Shown here piece by piece: positions 33,547 to 46,662 of a DNA stretch of 64,000 nt. The translations under genes and the position numbers were made by a program. Within the stretch, counting starts at the first letter, position 1. Each line of letters begins with the position of its first letter. The notes beneath the pieces were generated by a model. It was given only the letters and a program-made list of their open reading frames with translations. It was not told where the DNA came from and ran no database searches. This stretch comes from Endothia cerciana (Eukaryota; Ascomycota; Sordariomycetes; Diaporthales; Cryphonectriaceae): positions 62,001 to 126,000 of the forward strand of contig JALRMH010000053.1 of the NCBI GenBank assembly GCA_026119935.1, in the 5' to 3' direction.

Positions 33547-34192
33547 GTGTCCATTGGTAGCGTCTGCGCGCCGTTGTTCAGAGAGCATGCTATGAGCCCT
33601 TGTTGAAAGGAACTTCTGGTGTTGAGGAGGCCATCAACATAGACCAGCCAGCAGACAGCTTCGTCTGGTTCGATGCATTTACCATCCAACTGTACATCGC
33701 CTTGTTATGAAAAGTGCCCGAAGTACCACCGGGACCATCAACTGATTCCAGCCATCAATGGTCGCATGACATTGCCCTAGATGAACATCCATGTTCCTGC
33801 CTATGCACCGTAGAACTGAGCCCAGTAAGCAGAGACACAGACTCCCTTTCGCAGCACCATCTCGTCTCTCTCACCCGCGACGCCCAGGGGAAATGCAGAG
33901 AACGCCGCACGTGTGTGCTCTTCCAATGGTGATATTATGCGTGATTCTCGTTCCCGAATGAAGATACCCAAGGAATTCAAAATGGTGGGAAACGAAAACT
34001 CGTCGCGCCTTGATCCCGAAGATCCCTTCTATATGCAAAACGTCTATGCCAGGGCGACTACCGCGCCTTACTCTGCCCCGACCATTTGTTCCTGCTGCCC
34101 TCAAGTCCCCAGAAACATCAACCCCCATGGGAAACCTCGCTCGGTCCACCTTCGACGAACACCCCCGCTTTCCATCGCCTCTCGCAGGAAAC
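33547..34192. other. convergent 3' gap
   Basis: Lies between the acidic-protein gene and the sugar-transporter stop. It may contain a last exon of the former. Nothing else is supported. Confidence 0.4.
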
Positions 34193-36678
34193 TCAATCCT
34201 CCTCGTTGTCCAGTGGCGCATAGCGCCCGTTGCGGTTCGACACACTGCCGGAGCGCGCGCGGGACTGTGACCTGCCGACCACTCGTGAGATCCAACCGGC
34301 AACGCCGCCCTCCGCCTGGCCTTGCTCGTACTGCGGTCGTCCGTTGACGAAGTTGACATTCGGCGGGTCGATGTCTAGGCCCGGGAAATTGTTCTGCGGC
34401 GCCAGCAGCGAACGGCCCCGAATGTCGAGCGAGGGTACGGGTGAGCTTGAACGTCCCAAAATGTCGTCTTGCGGACCAATTGCAGGTGTGCCCATCGACG
34501 CTGGCGTGCCAACCGTGGTCGTCGCATCGCCGAAGATCGAGTTCATATCCTCGAGTCGGACACCGCTTGTTTCAGGATAAATAAAGTAGACTGCGCTGGT
34601 CAGTTGAAACCATTTTATTTCCAGGCTCTGAAGCAGGCTCGACTTACCAATGACGAAACTAGCAGCGCAGAAGAAAGCATGCACAAGATAGAGACGCCAC
34701 TTGATCCATTCCTGTAATATGGGAGTCATCTCTCCCACCAGCCAGTTGCAAGCCCAATTCGTCGCAGTCGAGAGCGAGGCGCCCTTGGACCGGATGCTGA
34801 GCGGGAGGATCTCAGGTGGGTACAGCCAGGGGATGGGACCCCATGAGTATCCGAATGCGGCATTGTAGATCATGACAAAGACGACCACAAGTGTAGGCGT
34901 CGCTTTGATATCGAGGAAGATGAAGTACGAGATCAGAGATAGCGATATCGCCATGGCAACGGCGCCAGAGAGCAGGATGATCCGGCGGCCCCATGTGTCG
35001 ACGATATACCACGGCGGAATGGTAGACAGAAAGTAGGTGATGCCATTGATGCCCGTCATCAGCACTGCCTGGTGGTCAACCCAACCCGCGGACTCGAAGA
35101 CATAGGGCGCGTAGTAAGAGATGACATTGATGCCATTCAGCTGTGCGAGAGCTTGCGCAGACATGGCAATGAAGACGCGCGTCTTGTACCGGCGGAACAT
35201 GTCGCTGTAGGTCCTCTCACCTTCCTGTCGCTGTAGTAGGACATTCATCTTGATCTCTCGATACTCATCGCGCGCCTTAGCATTGTGGATATCACCACCC
35301 CCATACAAGTTGGCAATGACAACAATGCCTTCCTCGTCGTGGTCGTTGTCAAGCAGCCATCTACAACATCGTTAGCGCAAGACGGATGGTAAAATCGTAG
35401 AGTGGTCGTACCTCGGGGACTCAACGATGACCAAGCTTCCAAGACCAAGCAGGCCGCCCATGACGCACTGCATGAACAGGGGAACCCGCCACGAGGCATC
35501 ACTCTCTATAAAACCACAGAAGTAGTCCACCCAGACGGATGTAGTGTAGCCAATGATGTTACCAGAGAACTCAATGCACGCCAGTTTTCCACGATTGTGA
35601 GGCGGCGAGATCTCGGATTGGTAGACAGGGACAATGGTCGACAACGAACCGACACCGAGACCTGCAATGATTCTGCCAACCATCATCATCGGCATGCCTG
35701 TCGCGACCGTCTGTAAGGCGCCTCCGACAAAGAAGATCATGGCGCCGTAGAGGATGGTCCGCCGCCGACCGATAATATCTCCTATCTTGCCAACGAGCAG
35801 GGACGATATTAGGGCACCAATCTCCAGAATGGCAACCATCGTCCCTATCTCGGCCCTCGAGGGCTGGTTGAAATAATCACGGAAGAAAGGACCCCTGTGC
35901 AAAGGCTGATCAGCTATGTTGTCTTGCCTCGTCACCGGGGGGATGGGGGGAGGGGGTTCCTGGGAGGGTCCTACGTGATGATGCCCGACATCACACCTTG
36001 GTCATATCCGAATAGGAACACGCCTAATGATACAAATACACTCGTAAAATAACTGACAGGTCACATCATCAGCATCCAAGACACGGGGTATGATAGCACA
36101 GGCGCGATGAGCACCTACATGAGGGGCTTCCCCGTGAAGCCTTTACTTGAGCCGGGCATGATGGCGGTTATCAAGCGTTGCGCCCTGGATGGCTGGAGAG
36201 AGATCTCCTCCGGGATCTCAATTGCCTCCTTGTCGACGACGCCGATGTGTCCGTGGGAGCCGTCGTGATTGTAGTATGTGGCGTCGTCGTGGATACGGAC
36301 GTGTTTCTTCTCTCTCTTGCTCCCCGGGCCGTGCTGCTTGTTGTGGACGTGTCGTGGCTTCAGGCCGGCGAGGACAGACTCGTCGATAGTGTCGTTGCGC
36401 CTCTCGCGTAGCGGGTCCTCGACGTCGATCTGCTCACCAATGTCTCCAGTCTCGACCCAGGAGTCGGTGTCGTCTCCTGAATCAGAGCCGGGCCTGTCGA
36501 TGCGGTAGCCGGAGAACGAGCTGCCTGCTCCTGCTCCGTCCCCTGCTCGGAGGAATGACGTCGATTCCTCGGTATCGTGCGAGTCGCGCAACCGAGAGCC
36601 GGAGGAGGAGTCGGGAAGGGTTCGTAGGGGGATGTTAGACGGCAGGCGGGAGTTGCTCTTTGAGCTTGAGAAAGGCAT
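34193..36678 (-). CDS. MFS sugar transporter with long cytosolic tails
   Basis: Plasma-membrane hexose/polyol-type transporter of the sugar porter family. Five exons, 36678-36119, 36052-35975, 35894-35412, 35360-34648 and 34590-34193, give 743 residues in one frame. Family motifs are FLFGYDQGVMSGIITGPFF, GKIGDIIGRRRT (loop 2-3), VESPRWLLDN (end of the N half), QALAQLNGINVISYYAPYVF, VDTWGRRI, GPIPWLYPPEILPL and YPETSG (usually PETKG). Several motifs appear only across the splice joins, including FGYDQG and ESPRW. The N-terminal 185 residues before the first helix are polar and Ser/Asp-rich, and about 120 residues follow the last helix; ordinary family members are 500-560 long. Such tails recall sugar sensors, but a sensing role is inference only. 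Confidence 0.9.
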
Positions 36679-39600
36679 ACGGCATCACCCTCCCTTTTCC
36701 TCGTCAAATAGAAAGAAGAAGAGAATAAATAAAATAAAAAAGCGGAAGGAGGAGCTAAGGACCGGACACGAAAAGAAGCCAGTAGGGCCGGTGGATAGGC
36801 AGAAACAACAGGCACAGGTGAGCGAATGGCACGGCAGTGAGGTCGGCGTCTCGATTCCAGACAGTCGCTGGAAGCTTTTAGGGCGATCCAGTGGAGACCG
36901 TTCCGCCGTGTTGACTCAGATCTGGTCGGCCGAAAAGTCCAAGTACAGTACAGCACGGGTGGAGGGCATGTGAGGAGGGTGCATGAAGCGCGCTCGTGCA
37001 ATCGACGATGCAAGGTCCTTGGTGGCAGGCGGCAGGTGGCAGGCTGGGTGGAGGATGCGGTGTGCGTAGGTCAGGTTGCAGCAATCGTCGTGAACGGATT
37101 AGGTGAGAGGAGCTTGCAGGTTTCTGCCAAGTCGAGTCTGAGCCTGGTCGGCATAGCTTTTGGGCTGCCGCCCGGCGCATGTGGTGGCCGCAGCTGAGCC
37201 TGGCCCCCTGTCCGGTCCAACCTTGTAGACCCTGGAACCTTGAAAATTGGGGGAGGGTGATAACGGCTCCAGGTACTCCGTACCCTGGGTGCTGCACAGT
37301 TACAGGTGCCACCCCTAAACTTTGGCGTGTCTGACAGGTTCCCCCATATCATTCCTCCCCGGTCGCGACCCCTTTTCTTCTCGAGACCCTGACGTTGGAA
37401 CAGGTCCCGTGGTGTTTATAAAAAGCTACAGCCGTTGCCCCCCCCTCCTCCGTTTTCCCTTGCGCGCCTCCCCCTGGCCGACGCCGAATACTGACTAAAA
37501 TATGGCAGTCTGGCCCTTGGTCTTGTATCCTGGATTGCCATAACAAGATGAATCGGGGGCTGCACGGTGCTGTCATGTCTCCACCGCCGAGGGTCCCTTT
37601 ATCCTATCTTTTGTGCCGAGGATATAGCCGGGGCAGCGCTGGCAGACTTCACGATACGTTATCTTCTGTAGTACATCTTCTTCGTCCAAGATCAGGGATC
37701 TTTCCATGACGACGGCAGCCCCCAGTCCGCTGACGGTCTCTGGCACTTGTACAGTACAATCGTCAGGTTCATGCAGCCGGACTGATGCGCAGTAACCAAG
37801 ATTCACGGAGACCAAACCTATCAGTGGAGTTTCTCCAGCTTCCAAGACCTGTCGGCTCAGGGCAGATGACCTTCGAATCCGGGGTAAGGTTGTAAGAGCC
37901 CCAGACGCAGACCTACATACAGTACCAGCAGATCCAGACCTGACCACAAGGGCTACCCCATCCGTGTCCCGCCCTCAACTCTCCCCTCCTTATTTCTTTT
38001 CCCTTTCCTTTTCTTCCTACCTGTCAATGTCTTAATCAATTACTTACTATTCTACTTGACTTCTTACCTGTACTCTTCCTTTCTCGCTCCCTTTCCTTCC
38101 GAAGCGGCAATGAGCCCTCTCACCCGTCGCGTTGCAGAGGCACAGGCCCTCGGGCCCTGACCATACATAGTAGCTCTGTCAACCCCGTGCTTCCACTGTT
38201 ATTCCCAATGACGCAACCCCGCATTGGAAAAATACTCCCCAGTTCAGGGTCCTCGAGCATTTCTCGGCCCGGCAGGATTGATCTATTGCGATCAACGGCG
38301 CCAGCGAACGAACTTCCCCATCAGATGAATTTCAGTCGCGGCTAAGGCGCTTCGAATGACTTGCACAGGCCCACGAGATATCAATTGCGCATACGTACCA
38401 TGTATGCGACTCCCAAGCGCAGCCAATCCTACCCCATCCCAACTGTGGATGGGGATTCCTCGGCGGTGGAGGTCCATCCCTCTGAACGCCTCCGAGGCAA
38501 GGTGCATCAGCTGCTCATCCCGAGACCACCACGACATCCTGGCCGCAGCTGACATGCAGTGAGTCCTCGCGGGGCCCGTCGCCCGCTCGCCTCGAGGCTA
38601 CAGGCTATACACACCATCTCTATAATCTAGGGTCCCTCTAGTCAAGGCGCCCAGAGCAGTCAGTCACTCTGGGTGTCGCGTGAGAGCCTGTATAGTGTAT
38701 CACCTGGCCCAGCTGGTCTCAGTGAGTCCTGGTGAGGCGTGTAAGGCCACTTGGGTCGACACCCTCTTCCACGGCTGTCTTGCGCCGAACAGCCCTACGT
38801 ACCACAGACCGATTCTGTTGCATCTCAAACCAGATGCACACAAACTGTCCCCGCCCAGACAGGACGAGCAAGTGTTGCAGTCCTGCGGGTGTATTCTAGG
38901 ATGGTGACCAGTCCGAAGCCGTCTCCCGAGGGCGGGCTGGAATGGCCTCTGTTCTTGCTGTACGCAACTCCGTCCGCCGTAGAGGTGATTTTGATTTTGG
39001 TTGTTTTCATATGTCTTTTTTTGGGGGGGTGGGGGGGGGGTAGCAGTTTTTGTCTCCTAGGTCTCTTTCTCTTATGCATTTTTGCATATTGAGTTTCCAG
39101 AGTCTCGCCCTCGCCCTTAGCAGTCGATTCTCTTTCTTCTCCTTCTCTTTACACATCGGTTCCTCATTCGTATTTCTGAGACTTTCCCCCACAGTCCTTC
39201 ACTTGTACGGAGCCCCTCCCCTGGAATTGCTCGTGAAGATTGAAGAAGCGACCCTTCTTCCGTCCGTTCCTGTGTATCTCCACCGCCCCTTGACCGCTGG
39301 GGCCAATCACAAAAGTCTCTAAGCGGACGCCGTTCGAGCAGTGGCTTCAGTCCCGAGACGAGTTCACCAGAGCATGTCACCAGCGGCAGAGAAGAGGAGC
39401 ATTATTTGTTTTGATGTCCATGAACCTCAGCACCTAGATCATTATGCATCCGTACAGGCCAAGTGCCGCCTGAGGTCACTGCACTGTACTTCGTCTATAC
39501 CTGGCCTCCGCCAGTACTTGCACAGATTTTAGCCACAACCACAATGAATATATCCACACTGTTGACAGCCTTGCATTTTGGTGCGCAAACCAGCGAGTCG

Positions 39601-39842
39601 ACCATTTCGACGATCACCAGTTGTAGCCTCGACTACATTACTGTTTTCGACGATTTCAAAACCCGTTCGAGCGACCATGCTTCCTGATAGGTCAGTCGCC
39701 TGATCTCGCCAGTGCTGGGGCTCGTTCTCATCTTGCCATACCTAGACCTGGGATCACACAGCCATAATGTCTCGGCTACGCGTCCGTTCTAGTCATGCCC
39801 GAGACATTAGATATATTGGCCGCGTGCTCGGAAGCCCACGCC
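36679..39842. other. long intergenic region, no supported gene
   Basis: 3.2 kb. It starts with the transporter promoter. Around 37.97-38.10 kb there is a marked pyrimidine-rich stretch of the kind found near fungal transcription starts, but no convincing coding region follows. A G7-T-G10 tract lies at 39023-39040. The short frames overlap on both strands. Confidence 0.45.
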
Positions 39843-40544
39843 TCAACCTCCCAAGGCCTCGTCGCGCGCAGCGATATCCATGTTGATGGCCGTATATCTC
39901 TCGTGACCTGGCGCGTCACGGAAACAGGTTCTGTTACTCGCCTCGCAACACTGGAGGGTATCCGGCACGTTCTCGAACCTCGCGGCCTTTGCATAAGCCT
40001 GTTCTAGGCAGCCGTATGGCCAGACGGGAAAGAGAGGGTACCTGGTCTTGAGGGAGAACGTAGCATAGATCCCGTTTTCGCCAACGCGGTCGCATCCCCA
40101 GTGTACGACACTCACGCCGGCGCATTCTGTCATTCCTTGTCAGCGGGGCCGCTCCGATGGCCGGGGCCAGCTGTAGAATGCTGGCGAGGAAGGCGGCAAG
40201 AAGCTTGAGCATGGTGGGGCTGACGCTCGGCCCTCATCGAGAGTGCTCAGGCAGAAATGGAACCGAGGTCGTGCTAGGAGGGAAGACATACCCCCACGTA
40301 GGTTGTTGAGAAGCCCCCTGCCGCACTCACCGCCTTGGAGATCAAACTCCTTGGTGAAGACTTCTGTACGTGTCTCGAAATACGCCAGTTCTTGGTTCCA
40401 TCGGCACCATCTGTGCCACTCGGGCGGCATGGGAAATGGTCCCTCTGCTGACGAGATGGATGTGACGTTGCTGCTTGACACGGCGGCGGCCAGGCTGGCA
40501 GCCGGCAGCAGGGTTGCTCTAGCGACGAAGGTGGCCAAATGCAT
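39843..40544 (-). CDS. putative small secreted cysteine-containing protein
   Basis: Two exons, 40544-40331 and 40126-39843, give 165 residues across a 204-bp intron (donor GTGAGT, CTGAC branch site, acceptor GACAG). The start is a secretion-type signal (HLATFVARATLLPAASLAAA). The mature part has seven Cys, including WHRWCRWN, GGECAGVSVVHWGCD, WPYGCLEQAYAK, LQCCEASNRTCF. No enzyme motif or membrane helix is seen, so an extracellular protein of effector-like type is plausible but not shown. A possible second intron (donor GTACCC after 40060, acceptor GAACAG) would change the C-terminus. I do not recognise a family. Confidence 0.5.
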
Positions 40545-43500
40545 GGTCGAGGTTGTGTCTGAGTGGGATACGCTGGATCAGAGGACGTTAACGGACCAAG
40601 AGGGTGAGGGAAGAGCGATGGAGGTGGACAAGCGCAACGTCGAGATTGTGTCTGAGTGAGAGGTGATGGAGGAGAGGACGCAAGCATCCGGTGCCAGCGG
40701 ACCGAGGCGCCTTTTGCATGCCCTCGGGTGCTCACTCTCTGCTGTACTTACATCATGGATCCCGACTTTCATGCAGACCCTCTGGCGCGCATATCAGACT
40801 CGGATGCATTTATAAGGCGCCTAAACTTGTCGACACCGATCAGCGTGAGCCCGCCTCCAGCGCCGGCTGTCCGCGCGTGAGGATGTCAAGTAGCGGACCG
40901 CGCCATAACACCTGCCTATCGTGCTGCGCTGACATCATGACAGGTCGGCGGATGGACGATCGACTTGCTGTGAGAGGTCGAAGCGGTTCAGCACGACTCA
41001 CATGCTCGCGCTCTGCTTTTCTAGCCCCGGGGGAAGGGGGGCGGGCAGCTATCCCCAGCTGGACCGTGACAAGTATCAGGTATAGCCCATTGCAGGCATC
41101 TATGACGGCTGGATTAGCACGTTGCTTTGGCTTAGGGATATCAGAGCCGTATTTGCGAAGAGGTTTCATTTCATTAAGCTCACTATCAGGGATACGGCCC
41201 CCTTATTCGCACCTTACCTTGTACCGAACTCCCTCGGCCCATAGTTAGAGAGAACAATATCAAAGACCGGACTTGGGCAATGTTATCGATGCTTGAGCTG
41301 GTCTGGCTACCATGGAAATGCTCCCATGGAAAAATGTTCCCATGGAGGCCAGCAGGGAAATGAAGCGGGCGAAATCGGTTTGGGTCCAACAAAAGATGGC
41401 CAACCCAGGCGGAACGGTTTGGTATAAGGGCTTGTACGGGTCCCTGATTGAGGCCAGTGAGCCCGCTTTCGGGCTGGAAAACTGGCGAAGCTAATCTGGA
41501 AAGGTGACAAGTGCTGGAGGGCCTGGACGAGACGCTCGCGCGGGCTGGCCTAGTGCGACTGATGATGTCGTCGGTCGACTGGCGTTGGATCGTAGCACTG
41601 GCGGTTCGAGTCCGGCATCCAAGCCAAAATATGAAGGGGCTAGCATTAGTCTGATCCACGTTACTATTTTCGAATGAGTCCGGCGCACGATAGGTCTAAG
41701 ACCAAGGGGAGAGAGGGTTTTCAAAAGGCCCCCCTGGGGGGGGGGGGGTTTGGTTGACTCAACGCCCAGATGGGTGTTGATCTTTCGGCTTAGGTTAGCT
41801 GAGAATCGAACAAGAGGCCTCTGTCCAATAATCTGCTGCCCGATCTATCTAGGCACTTGAGAGAGCACTTGGTTAAGTAGAAGAGGCATGATCACGTCGT
41901 GATGGGAGACAGCACGAGGAACGACTAGAGCGAGTTGGTGTAGGATTCGGAGGTTGAGACCCGGTAGTCAAGTTGTGCTGGTTGGCCAAATCTTGTTGGA
42001 TGACCCCGTCGCCATACTTTCTGCTAACTGGGTGCGTTCACAGCTCGCTCCCGCGTCGTCGAGGAGATTGTGAGGCAGGCCAGTGCCCTCGGCGGGTATC
42101 AGACTTCCTGCATAGTCTCGTACGTCCGGGGACAGGTCGCGAACGGGGTTTCATCGGTCAGGAGAGATATGGTCGCGTAGTCCATGGTCTGCCCAGGCTC
42201 TTCAGGCCACGCATGTTTGCCAAACATCATTCTGCGATCTCGAAGCAAAGCACTGCAGAACCCCCCCCCCCCCAACCCGTCCACTGCCTTCCTCTTACAC
42301 ACATATAATCCTCCTCGACTCAACTAATCGAAGCAGAGGTCACGGGCCGCAGCAAGACCGACGGGCCTCCCAGCCTCGATCAGTCGTGCGTTGAAAACAG
42401 CAGCCCAGGAACCCAAAAAAATCGCCGAATGAGGCAGTCTCGGTCTGAGCATGCCGGGCGTCAAAACCAGCAGTCCGGGAGCTGGGGGTTGGTGGTCATC
42501 CGCTCTGCTCCTGTCAGGTAGTTTGTGCTGCTCTCACCAGCCCCGGCCGCTCCAGTATTGAACTTCAACTGCCCAGCTCTGTCCTCATGGCGTTCAGATG
42601 CTTGAGGATGGATTTGCGGTAGGAATTGCCCTGAGATCACCTCGGATATATTAAAGGTTTAGGGGGGACACTGGGCGAGCTTGGACTTCAGCATGGCGAT
42701 GGGGTGCTCAATACCCGCTGTCCTGGGCGTATTGAGCTCATTTCCGGGCGGTTATGAGACAAGTGAACAACAAGTCTCACCGCGCTCGACTGTGGCAACA
42801 TGCTCAGACGCGTTGCCTAGTGTCTAGCAGATTGTAAGCTCGCCGGCTGTGGCTGAAATAGCGACCACGCCGGAGCCGCTCGGATTACGCTTCTATAATT
42901 ACATACAAGCGCGGCTTACGGGGAGTACATCGGGTAATACCAACGTGAATGACGTTCCAGCCGCTCGTCAGCGTGGCGGGAGCTGCAAAAGCAGCAGTAG
43001 GCAAACGCGGCATCGGGGGGCAGTTCTGCTGTGTCACCCCTCAGCCAAGGCCTTTTATTCTTCTTTTTTTTGTTCCCCAGTGATTGCAGCTGTACGGGAC
43101 ACAGCATGAACGAGAACAACCGAGTGATTCAAGTGGGACAAACATCAACTTTTCCTGCGAAAGCCTTGTTTCGAGTGGGACGGCTATGCGTGACGGCTTG
43201 GCGGGATGGACGCTTGTTCTGATGTTGTACGACGAGAAAGGCACCGGCCCCTGGGATCCGTCCTGAGTGAACGAGACATGTCCTAGGGGAATCTTCCGTA
43301 GGCCAGGAAGACGTCCTACGGAATTTTTTGGTACGTATATAAGCTGGTGTTCTTGAGGCAGTGCCTTTATGAAAATGGGCCGGACGCTTGTCCTGGCCGC
43401 ATTGACCTGTCGAGACTCGAACGGCGTGCCGTTGGGCCGGACTTCAGATCTGCTAGGCTTGGACAGGTTCGAAGATGCTTTTCCTGTCGAGCTGCTTTGG

Positions 43501-46500
43501 AGAGGCGGCTCTGCCCTCGCATCAAGCCGGTCCGTGTTGGCGCATACCACCAAAGTGGTTCACGCGCTCGTTGCGGCGTCCATTCTCAACGGCTCTGTGC
43601 TAGGCTCCGAGCACACCGGGTTCACCATGTGGTTAGTCAGTCGTCCGGCCGTGGTCGCTGCCTCTGCCTGACTTGCGCGTGCGTATGGGTTGACTCTTAC
43701 GGGAATCGAAACGACTGGCCTGCTTCCCTATCTACTCTGCTGCTTCGTTGTCCACCTGGAGACTTGTCCGGGTGGAGGAATTGCGATATTATAGCTGGTG
43801 GGCCGTCTACCCGCCTGGTGTTGTTGGAACCTGGGGTTGAGAGGCTTGCTTGAGAGGCGGCAGCGATATCGAGATAATACGCTCCCGGCCCGGGCGGAGG
43901 CTCACTGCCGGGGATCTCATGACAATATGCTGGATGAACCTTCACTGCGAGCGTCGGTAGCTGTTGTTGACTTGGATTTTGCTGATCTCATGTGTTGCAT
44001 CCGTTGAAGAGAGATGCCAATGGAGGCTTAGACCGGGTGCAATAGTCCGTACGATCAAAGTCATGCGATTCCTGGTCTGCTCGTCTGCATCAGCTCTTGC
44101 AAGCACTGACTCGGAAGCTACCTTCTCGGTGGTCTATGAGGATACTTCTCACTAAAGAGACTGTCAGGTGCCGGACAAGCAAAGAGCAGGATCGCTACTC
44201 CGCCCACCAAACATGTTTCCTGAAGGCCATGCTGTCAGCACCGCTCTTGATCACTTAGTGTCAAGCGGGGATGAAGGCTGCTCTCGCCCATCACCGCACT
44301 ATCGACATGAAGAGCTAAGGGCAGGTTGCTCGTAGCCGGCGTCCTCGCGTCTTTTCAATAGACCATCTATCTTTTCCAAGTTTCAAGGGGCCAACATGCC
44401 GCATCTGATCGCTTGACCGTTGGTGACCGCCACGCGTGCCTATTGGTTAAGGATGGGGCTGGGAACCCGGGATGCCACTGTGATCGGGAACGTCACCGGC
44501 CGTTGTTCAAGGAAATGGGCAAACCACTCGCTGTACCTCTGTCCATGCTCGGCTCGGCACGGGGAGACGGCATTCTCAACAATGGGGAAGTTGTCGAGTT
44601 GAGGCGGGGGAAGAGGGTGATTTTCCAAGACATCACGGCGTCCGGGAGCAAGGGGGTCCAGCCAGGTCTCACCCTGAGATCGATTGCGCCTGGATGAGCT
44701 TCAATCTGAGGTGACGATTGATGCTTGAACGTGATGATGATGACAGCGATGATGATTGGACACGACACCTGACATCAAGGTTCAATATCATCACGTTTAC
44801 TTGGTGTCGGGAGTATCCTCCCGGGGCTCGGGGCTCTGTTCATGCCGCCGCCAGCAGCCAGGACAGGCTGTGGCTGTGGCTCCTGAATATCATGTCTAGC
44901 GTTACTTTGTACCGTAGTATGTAACTACATAGCATGACAAGGGCAAGGGATGGGGTGTTCTCGGGCGATGGTGGCGGTCCACCCAGACACAGTGACACTG
45001 GGAAGGGGGGGGGGGGGCGCAGTGTGGTGTGGCGCGGCGGTGGCATAGCATGACCCGCATGGCATGGCAGCATGTCAGAAGGCCATGCAGGCGAGTGATC
45101 CAGCTCATCATGCATAAAGAGGGCGAGGGTTCTGTAATCGACGAGACGGGGGGGAGGGGCCGGTCGGCTAATGATGTGTCGCCCGGGTAATGAATGTGAG
45201 GTGAGATGGGAGAGTCGATCCGAGCTGGTGAGCGTTCCAGGTCAGCCTGGACTGCCTGCAACCTCGGATTGGAATTCGTCAGTTGGGATTTATGTTAGCG
45301 CTCGAAGGCCGCCGTGACAAGTCCACAGTTCCCTGCTGCTACCGCCTTCCTTCGCATGCTGATGATGGCTACGGTAATCTGTCGGCCCCCACCCCCAACC
45401 CAAGCCTTGGACTTTGTACCTGCTTTGTAGCGCCTCGGGTCGAGTCGTCCCTAGCCCCGTGCACCACACTAAGGGGATTAGACCAGGCGCCGACGGTTTT
45501 GACGACGGCACGTGAAACGATACCGTACCATACATACATATATAGTAGTGGTGGTGGTGGTGCCTCTTACGTCGGGTCGGGTCGAAGAGAACCAACAACA
45601 AGGCAATCTTAAAATTCCTCTATTTCTCGCCCAGCCAAGGAACAACCACCGTGGAGGGGGACCTGTCATCTCGGAGGTCCTGGTTCATTTCACAGAGTGA
45701 CCCCCGAGGTACCATTTTCGGTGCATCGGCCAACGAGCCAGCCAATCAGCGCCGGCAAGTCCGCCTGGGGTGGGTGGGGCCAGCCACCTGCAGACGCTGG
45801 TACCAGCCAACCACCCGTGGGTACCCACCAGGAACCCCCCGGTCCGCAGGCCTCGCATCTAATCGCAGCTTCCTTGGCAATCCTCTGCATGTGCATCAGC
45901 CAGGCTGGCAGGGTACCGGTATTGGTGCCAGGGCGAACTTGCAGCAGCAGGCGCAGGCGAGGTCGTTCCTTCCCGCGCCGCGCCGAGCCCGCCTCGCTCG
46001 TGCCTGCCCTCTTTTTTAAAACCGCCTGTCTCTGCCACGCGCGCGCCCTTCGCCCCGTCTCCTGCACATGCAACGCAGCGACCCTTTAAAAAAGACCACC
46101 CAGACCTATAACACACGAGACAACAACCCTGAGGACGCCAACGACGATCGCGAATCCGGTCCATCGGCTCGTGAGGAAGGGAAGGGCAACGTTCAAATAA
46201 ATCCAATTCTTCTTTTTGGAGGCAAGGAGACACGACCTGCTGGATGGCACAGAAGAGGGAAGGCGCGATCCACTGGTCGATCTAGAGATACGAGCGAGGA
46301 AAGAAAGAGCTCGGACCAGAAACTCTGAGAGGGAAACCACGGCCCACCTGCTCTTGCCGAATTCTACACCGTCCATTCCTGACCGTCTTGTCGGATCGTG
46401 GCTATCTCCTGGGCGTGGGGTTCATCAACCAGATCTGACCTGACCTGACCTGACCTGACCTGACCTGACCTGACCTGACCTGACCTGACCTGACCCGACC

Positions 46501-46662
46501 CGACTCGACTTTCGACCGCGGAAGAATCGACTCGACCGCTTGGAGGTCAGTCGGCTGCCGGCCTTTGCTCCTGGCCTAATCGCTCTCTCTGAGTCCCTTC
46601 CGTGGGACCGCCAACTTGACAGGCGACTCTCCTTGGGATAATCCCCTCTGCCTTCAGTCAGG
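40545..46662. other. gene-poor region of about 6 kb
   Basis: No frame here shows a domain, signal peptide or convincing intron. It contains G or C runs near 41737-41748, 42261-42273 and 45005-45017, a perfect short hairpin at 41460-41475 (AGCCCG...CGGGCT), a CCAAT box at 45742-45746, and a pentamer array near the right end. The last 1 kb is probably the promoter of the Chs7-like gene. Confidence 0.45.
46436..46510. repeat. pentamer array (TGACC)12 with degenerate end
   Basis: Twelve exact TGACC units from 46436 to 46495, then CGACC and CGACT variants. The array ends about 150 bp before the ATG of the Chs7-like gene. Confidence 0.97.

Noticed and set aside
41440..41620. tRNA-like boxes (TGGCCTAGTG and GGTTCGAGTCC) on the plus strand
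   Set aside because: The acceptor ends and the T stem do not pair, the spacing is too long without a sensible intron, and no anticodon arm is convincing.
43041..43553. 170-codon minus-strand frame in the gene-poor region
   Set aside because: Overlaps similar-sized frames on the other strand and has no domain, signal or hydrophobic pattern.
45697..46233. Open frames upstream of the Chs7-like gene
   Set aside because: Arg/Pro/Ala-rich readings on both strands of GC-rich DNA, best explained as promoter sequence.
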